Source of the DNA: Flammeovirgaceae bacterium
GTDB lineage: Bacteria; Bacteroidota; Bacteroidia; Cytophagales; Cyclobacteriaceae
NCBI GenBank assembly: GCA_022616575.1
Contig: JAKEEN010000208.1
Location: forward strand, 1 to 8,629
Length of the DNA stretch: 8,629 bases
Reading direction: 5' to 3'
Each line of letters begins with the position of its first letter. Positions within the stretch are counted from its first letter, which is position 1. Under the pieces are notes generated by a model. The model did not search any database. It was not told where the DNA came from and worked only from the letters and a program-made list of their open reading frames with translations. Positions 5,348-8,629 of the stretch are shown here, piece after piece. The position numbers and the translations under genes are program-made.

Positions 5348-5576
5348 CTTTCCACCAAAAACTAAAATTCGAACTGGGATTTTCACAGGTAATTTTATTG
5401 CCCAGATATGTTACAGCTTCTTCCAGGGTAGTACCCTGTAGCGCAACCGATTCTTCACTGCTGCTCATATAAAAAATACCTTCGCGCGATGAGATTGTAA
5501 CTTCCATTTTTAAGTCACTGCTTTCCAGGCGCTGCAGTATCTCTTCTACATAATTACCATCAACAATTTCTGACAT
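5325..5576 (-). CDS. Small uncharacterised protein, 83 residues
   Basis: I do not recognise a family. The protein is acidic and soluble, with no signal peptide or membrane segment. Its first part is helical in character (Y-V-E-E-I-L-Q-R-L-E-S), the middle has alternating beta-type residues (M-E-V-T-I-S-S-R-E-G-I-F-Y-M-S-S), and the second half contains T-L-E-E-A-V-T-Y-L-G-N-K, so a small alpha-beta fold is likely. I choose the ATG at 5576, 13 bp after the preceding stop, over a TTG at 5600 that would overlap that gene by 11 bp. It is the last gene of the sigma-factor cluster and ends inside the loop of the shared hairpin. Codon use and stop-to-start packing support a real gene. Confidence 0.6.
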   Translation of the reverse strand: MSEIVDGNYVEEILQRLESSDLKMEVTISSREGIFYMSSSEESVALQGTTLEEAVTYLGNKITCENPSSNFSFWWKEKFGSSL

Positions 5577-5589
5577 AAGCCGCAGCAGA

Positions 5590-5961
5590 TTACTGAGCAA
5601 CAGGAGACTCCAATTTGGTTATATGAAACATAAAATGTTTATCAAGCATGAATTCATATCCATCCGCTTCCATTAACTCAGACGCTTTGCGGGATAGCTT
5701 TAAAATATACAGCAGGTCTTGAGCTAACATCGACTCTTTAATATTATTGACTGCTTTAGCCTGCTGGGTATGAAGTTTAAATGCATACCCCTTCTTCTCT
5801 TTTGAGTTGAGGGCCTTAAATTCATGACCATACATTTTGTATTGCTGGGGTCCTTCCGCAGAAGCAACCATTAACTGAACAATGGCGGGGCGGTATTTAT
5901 TCCAGAGAGATGTGTAGACTTGATTACTGTTTATCATTGAACCGAAAAATTTAGCATCCAT
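5590..5961 (-). CDS. Uncharacterised protein, 123 residues
   Basis: Not recognised. A soluble, mainly helical protein without signal peptide or membrane segment. Visible landmarks are a tryptophan-containing start region (Y-T-S-L-W-N-K-Y-R-P-A-I), a basic central stretch with K-E-K-K-G-Y-A-F-K-L, and a C-terminal half with Y-I-L-K-L-S-R-K-A-S-E-L. It contains no cysteine and no obvious nucleotide-binding or DNA-binding motif. The start is an ATG at 5961, 12 bp after the sigma-factor stop; an internal ATG at residue 9 is possible. Its position in the middle of a tight minus-strand run makes co-transcription with the sigma factor likely. A link to sigma regulation is only a guess from position. 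Confidence 0.7.
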   Translation of the reverse strand: MDAKFFGSMINSNQVYTSLWNKYRPAIVQLMVASAEGPQQYKMYGHEFKALNSKEKKGYAFKLHTQQAKAVNNIKESMLAQDLLYILKLSRKASELMEADGYEFMLDKHFMFHITKLESPVAQ

Positions 5962-5973
5962 AAGTTAATTGTT

Positions 5974-6837
5974 TTAGCCAAGGTACGACCTCAGCGACTT
6001 GCTCCTGGCGGTATGTTTTAATCTGCGTGTTGCTTTTTCTTTAATCTGCCGAACGCGCTCACGTGTCAGATTAAATTTGCTTCCAATCTCCTCGAGGGTC
6101 ATGGCATTGTTGCCGTTAAGGCCAAAATAATAGGCCAACACATCAGACTCTCTGGCGGTTAATGTTGACAAGGCCCTTGCAATCTCGAGCTTTAATGAAT
6201 CGATCATTAGCTCAGAGTCGGGGGTTGATGTACTTTCACTCGAAAGCACATCCAGTAAACTATTGTCTTCTCCGTTCACCATGGGCGCATCTACCGACAC
6301 GTGTCTGCCCGAAACGCGCAAGGTACTCTCAATTTCATCGGTTGTGATATCAAGAACGTCTGCCAACTCCTGGGTGGATGGCTCGCGCTGATATTTTTGT
6401 TCGAGTTCAGAAAAGGTCCTGGAAATTTTATTGAGCGAGCCTACCCGGTTTAACGGAAGGCGGACTACGCGTGCCTGCTCGGCCAATGCCTGCAAAATGG
6501 ATTGCCGAATCCACCACACTGCGTATGAGATAAATTTAAAACCGCGGGTTTCATCAAACCGGCTGGCCGCTTTGATTAATCCAAGATTTCCTTCATTAAT
6601 CAGGTCACCCAGTGTAAGTCCGTTGTTTTGATATTGTTTGGCTACTGAAACAACAAATCGCAAATTGGCTTTAGTTAACCTCTCTAATGCCACCTGATCG
6701 CCTTGCTTGATTCTCCTGGCAAGATCCACTTCAACATCGGCAGAAATTAAATCTACTTTTCCAATTTCCTGTAAATATTTGTCGAGAGACTGGCTCTCGC
6801 GATTTGTAATTTGTTTGACAATTTTTAATTGACGCAT
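5974..6837 (-). CDS. rpoD: RNA polymerase primary-type sigma-70 factor
   Basis: A 287-residue sigma factor of the short Bacteroidota primary type: no region 1.1, region 1.2 at about 13-45, the complete region 2 at about 53-125 ([10 protein letters not shown], then [13 protein letters not shown]), region 3 at 130-185, and region 4 at about 215-285 with the -35-reading helix [11 protein letters not shown]. The length equals that of Bacteroidota primary sigma factors, which recognise TAnnTTTG-type promoters, as found in this window. Some positions in region 4 ([12 protein letters not shown]) seem less typical than usual, so a second RpoD-like paralogue cannot be excluded. It starts at ATG 6837, 51 bp after the desaturase stop, and is followed closely by two unknown genes. 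Confidence 0.9.
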   Translation of the reverse strand: MRQLKIVKQITNRESQSLDKYLQEIGKVDLISADVEVDLARRIKQGDQVALERLTKANLRFVVSVAKQYQNNGLTLGDLINEGNLGLIKAASRFDETRGFKFISYAVWWIRQSILQALAEQARVVRLPLNRVGSLNKISRTFSELEQKYQREPSTQELADVLDITTDEIESTLRVSGRHVSVDAPMVNGEDNSLLDVLSSESTSTPDSELMIDSLKLEIARALSTLTARESDVLAYYFGLNGNNAMTLEEIGSKFNLTRERVRQIKEKATRRLKHTARSKSLRSYLG

Positions 6838-6851
6838 GAACGTAAGATGAT

Positions 6852-6864
6852 GATCGAATCGATC
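6852..6864. repeat. Short palindrome upstream of the sigma-factor gene
   Basis: GATCGA-A-TCGATC, perfect 6-bp arms around one base, lies in the 51-bp gap before the sigma gene, 14 bp from its start codon. In RNA it could not fold (one-base loop), so if it is functional it would be as a protein-binding site or through the message start region. The gap shows no clear -7 element. It may be chance. Confidence 0.25.
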
Positions 6865-6888
6865 CGATTTTAAATGAATGAATAATGA

Positions 6889-7980
6889 TTAAACAGGCCT
6901 GGCCCCCAATTGTTTCAACAAACGGGCATGAAGCAGCAAAGCTCCAATAAATGTGCGTGCACTTTTATATGGCAAGCCAAACTCGCGCGCTGTATCCCGC
7001 ACGATGCCGGCAATTTTGCGGTAGTGTACATGACAAATATTAGGGAAAAGATGATGCTCGATTTGAAAATTCAACCCCCCTACATACCATGAAAACCAAC
7101 GGCTCTTGTTACCAAAATTAGTTGTTGTGAGCAATTGATGTATGGCCCAGTTATTTTCCAGTTTTTTATTTTCATCCGGAAGGGGAAATTCTGTACCCTC
7201 GATTACGTGAGCAGGTTGAAAAATAATAGCCAGTAAAAAACCTGCAATGTAATGCATGATAAAAATACCAAGTCCGATTTGCCACCAGGCTAACGATGTA
7301 AACACCAGTGGAATGATAAAAATGTAGGTGATGTATAAAATTTTTGTTCCGACAAGAATGAACCACTCCGTAAGAATATTCGCATTGTTCTTCTTTGCCA
7401 ATCCCGTTTTATGATATTTTATAATGCGCTGAAAATCTTTAAATGTTAACCAAACGATGGTCATTAAACCGTACAAGAACCAGGCGTAAATAAACTGATA
7501 TTTGTGAATCCGCTTCCATGTGGAATGGGGTGTTAACCGAAGCACACCACGCGGACTTATATCCTCGTCTTCTTCAAGCACATTGGTGTACGTATGGTGG
7601 AGAACATTATGTTGCATCTTCCAATTGAAGGCATTAGCCCCTATCATGTTGAGCGAGTACCCGATTAATGAGTTGACCCAATTCTTTTTTGAATACGCAC
7701 CATGGTTTGCATCGTGCATAACCGAAAGCCCGATACCGGCAAGTCCAAGGCTCATGAAAACAACAAGTACAATAAGCCACCACGGGTTTGCTACACCACC
7801 AACAATCAATCCGTACGGAACAAAGTAAAGTGCGAACATGAAAACGGTTTTCACAATCATTTCGGTATTAGCATGTCGTGATACACCGTTCACTTTAAAG
7901 TAATCATTCACACGTTTGTTCAGCGTAGCTGAAAAATCGCGATGGGTGGTTGCAAATGTGAGGGGCTTTGTATTCGTCAT
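6889..7980 (-). CDS. Membrane acyl-lipid/acyl-CoA fatty acid desaturase
   Basis: A 363-residue integral membrane di-iron desaturase of normal length. The three histidine boxes are H89-D-A-N-H93, H124-N-V-L-H-H129 and Q306-I-E-H-H310, with an added H258 in Q-P-A-H. Hydrophobic pairs lie at about 45-88 and 203-255. The glutamine in the third box (Q-I-E-H-H) is typical of front-end or linoleoyl-type desaturases, but the cytochrome b5 domain of eukaryotic front-end enzymes is missing, so electrons must come from a separate ferredoxin or cytochrome. It introduces a double bond into membrane acyl chains, raising fluidity in the cold; regiospecificity cannot be read from the sequence. The ATG at 7980 follows the RRM gene's stop by 11 bp, so the two share a transcript. 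Confidence 0.92.
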   Translation of the reverse strand: MTNTKPLTFATTHRDFSATLNKRVNDYFKVNGVSRHANTEMIVKTVFMFALYFVPYGLIVGGVANPWWLIVLVVFMSLGLAGIGLSVMHDANHGAYSKKNWVNSLIGYSLNMIGANAFNWKMQHNVLHHTYTNVLEEDEDISPRGVLRLTPHSTWKRIHKYQFIYAWFLYGLMTIVWLTFKDFQRIIKYHKTGLAKKNNANILTEWFILVGTKILYITYIFIIPLVFTSLAWWQIGLGIFIMHYIAGFLLAIIFQPAHVIEGTEFPLPDENKKLENNWAIHQLLTTTNFGNKSRWFSWYVGGLNFQIEHHLFPNICHVHYRKIAGIVRDTAREFGLPYKSARTFIGALLLHARLLKQLGARPV

Positions 7981-7991
7981 TAATGATTGGG

Positions 7992-8246
7992 TTAGTACGC
8001 GGTTGTTTTAGGTCTTGCTTTTGAAACCACCAGGTTCTTGCCAAAAAAATTGGCGTTATTCAGTTTATTAATGGCTTCAAGTGCTTCGTTGTCGTTTTTC
8101 ATTTCTACAAAGCCAAAGCCTTTTGATTCACCTGTTAATTTATCAATAATAATTTTTGATGAAGCAACAGTTCCGAACTCCGCGAACAATGCATTCAGTG
8201 CATCTTCTTTTACCTCTCGGCTAATGTTTGCAATAAATAAATTCAT
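7992..8246 (-). CDS. Single-RRM RNA-binding protein
   Basis: An 84-residue protein consisting of one RNA recognition motif. RNP2 is L3-F-I-A-N-I8 and RNP1 is K42-G-F-G-F-V-E-M49, with both central aromatics (F44, F46) kept for stacking on RNA bases. It is followed by a short basic tail (K-A-R-P-K-T-T). Such stand-alone RRM proteins are known from cyanobacteria, where several are cold-induced, and are common in Bacteroidota. It is the first gene of the desaturase operon. An out-of-frame ATG lies four bases before the true one (8250-8248), leaving the ATG at 8246 as start because it directly opens the RRM beta-1 strand. A long leader precedes it. Confidence 0.92.
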   Translation of the reverse strand: MNLFIANISREVKEDALNALFAEFGTVASSKIIIDKLTGESKGFGFVEMKNDNEALEAINKLNNANFFGKNLVVSKARPKTTAY

Positions 8247-8369
8247 ACATACTGGGTTAAAAGTTAGTAAATAAGGAAATGAGACAAGGTCTCAGAGTCA
8301 ATTGAAGAAATCCAGTAGAGGTAATGATCTTTCCAGAAGAAGATAGCCTTAGCAGATTCAAGAAATTGA
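8247..8369 (-). promoter_or_regulatory. Long 5' leader of the RRM-desaturase transcript
   Basis: If transcription starts about 6 nt past the -7 element at 8382-8375, the message carries a leader of roughly 120 nt, far longer than the 10-20 nt inferred for the sulfur promoters. On the minus strand it is pyrimidine-rich with few guanines, and contains a 6-bp hairpin near its end (8280-8294). Long leaders with such features are known for cold-shock mRNAs; the function here is inferred. Confidence 0.4.
8280..8294 (-). repeat. Small inverted repeat in the RRM leader
   Basis: TGAGAC-AAG-GTCTCA on the plus strand: perfect 6-bp arms, 3-base loop, lying 33 bp before the RRM start codon. As RNA it would form a short stable hairpin. 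No T-run follows on the minus strand, so it is not an obvious terminator. Confidence 0.45.
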
Positions 8370-8374
8370 GGGGT

Positions 8375-8382
8375 CAAAGGTA
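8375..8382 (-). promoter_or_regulatory. -7 element of the RRM-desaturase operon promoter
   Basis: On the minus strand, 8382-8375 reads TACCTTTG, a perfect match to the Bacteroidota -7 consensus TAnnTTTG. No TTTG -33 element is found at the usual spacing. It is the only perfect match I saw in the gap between the RRM gene and the right edge. Confidence 0.5.
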
Positions 8383-8436
8383 CGAAATTTTATGATGGTA
8401 CTCCTGATTTTATTCGGCTGCTCGCTTAAAACATGA

Positions 8437-8470
8437 TTTGAAGCTTAAAATCGAAACAAAATGCTTCAAA
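8437..8470. repeat. Inverted repeat in the right intergenic region
   Basis: TTTGAAGC (8437-8444) and GCTTCAAA (8463-8470) are perfect 8-bp arms separated by 18 bases. The left arm runs into AAGCTT, and GCTTAAAA occurs twice (8424-8431, 8443-8450). The region lies between the divergent RRM and right-edge genes. No gene ends beside it, so a terminator is unlikely; it may be a regulatory site or chance in AT-rich DNA. Confidence 0.35.
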
Positions 8471-8567
8471 ACGCTTACTTTGGACTATTAAATCATAAAT
8501 AACATTCCATGACTCTCGAAATCTTCTTGCGAAAGGCGTTGGCTTTTTTGGATAGAAGATTATAATC

Positions 8568-8629
8568 ATGCGGAAAGAATTAGCGAAGCAGGAAGGTGCC
8601 AGAAAAAAATTCAGGGCCACATTTAGCCG
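8568..8629 (+). CDS. N-terminal fragment of a plus-strand gene (conserved hypothetical type)
   Basis: An ATG at 8568 opens a frame that runs to the window edge (20 full codons): M-R-K-E-L-A-K-Q-E-G-A-R-K-K-F-R-A-T-F-S. The charged opening followed by F-R-A-T-F-S resembles the start of a short conserved Bacteroidota protein I have seen without assigned function, but too little is present to be sure. A TATAAT-like string directly precedes the ATG (8561-8566), too close to serve as its -10 unless the message is leaderless. The minus-strand frame over the same region (8620-8426) lacks any protein-like features and is treated as non-coding. Confidence 0.5.
   Translation, partial: MRKELAKQEGARKKFRATFS

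Noticed and set aside
8426..8620. Minus-strand 64-residue open frame at the right end
   Set aside because: Its composition is not protein-like, it spans the inverted repeat, and it conflicts with the better plus-strand start at 8568.
1..8629. CRISPR arrays, tRNA or rRNA genes, insertion sequences or phage genes
   Set aside because: No regular repeat-spacer pattern, tRNA-like fold, transposase or integrase reading frame was seen on either strand.

Overview
The window looks like a chromosomal segment of a Bacteroidota member, probably of the Cytophagales type. The signs are a primary-type sigma factor of only 287 residues without region 1.1, Bacteroidota-style -7 promoter elements (TAnnTTTG), few clear Shine-Dalgarno sequences, and protein sequences typical of that phylum. 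This assignment is recognition from memory and was not tested by a search. Almost every gene lies on the minus strand. The exceptions are a cold-shock-domain gene in the middle and a gene fragment at the right edge.

Left part (1-4658, all minus strand): a sulfane-sulfur / persulfide handling island. In transcription order it holds a Crp/Fnr-type regulator, a TauE/SafE permease, a small DUF6132-like membrane protein, two half-size YeeE/YedE permeases, an exported single-domain rhodanese, a LysE-family exporter, a thioredoxin, and the N-terminus of an MBL-fold persulfide-dioxygenase-like enzyme that runs off the left edge. The parts match known bigR- and cst-type sulfide operons (MBL enzyme, rhodanese, YeeE/YedE, TauE). 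Here, however, the regulator is Crp-like rather than ArsR- or CsoR-like, and no sulfide:quinone reductase is visible.

The main discovery is a 14-bp palindrome, GTGAC-N4-GTCAC (equal to the Crp core GTGA-N6-TCAC). It occurs three times: before the MBL gene, before the thioredoxin gene, and before the tauE-headed six-gene operon. Each copy ends 49-54 bp before the start codon. In two copies a TAnnTTTG-like -7 element begins exactly 29.5 bp from the palindrome centre, which is the geometry of class II Crp activation at -41.5. The recognition helix of the adjacent regulator carries R-E-x-x-x-R, as expected for GTGA half-sites. The regulator has two cysteines (70 and 79) in its sensor domain. I therefore infer a local regulon of at least eight genes controlled by a Crp-family protein that may sense sulfane sulfur or redox state.

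Middle part (4659-5327): a 193-bp divergent intergenic region, then a plus-strand cold-shock-domain protein with a charged N-terminal extension, closed by a clear hairpin terminator.

Right part (5325-8246, minus strand): an RRM RNA-binding protein, a membrane fatty-acid desaturase, the sigma-70 factor, and two small unrecognised genes, closely spaced and probably partly co-transcribed. The RRM gene has a good -7 element and an unusually long leader of about 120 nt, which with the desaturase and the nearby cold-shock protein suggests cold or membrane-fluidity adaptation. The last 380 bp are a mostly non-coding divergent region ending in the first 20 codons of a plus-strand gene.
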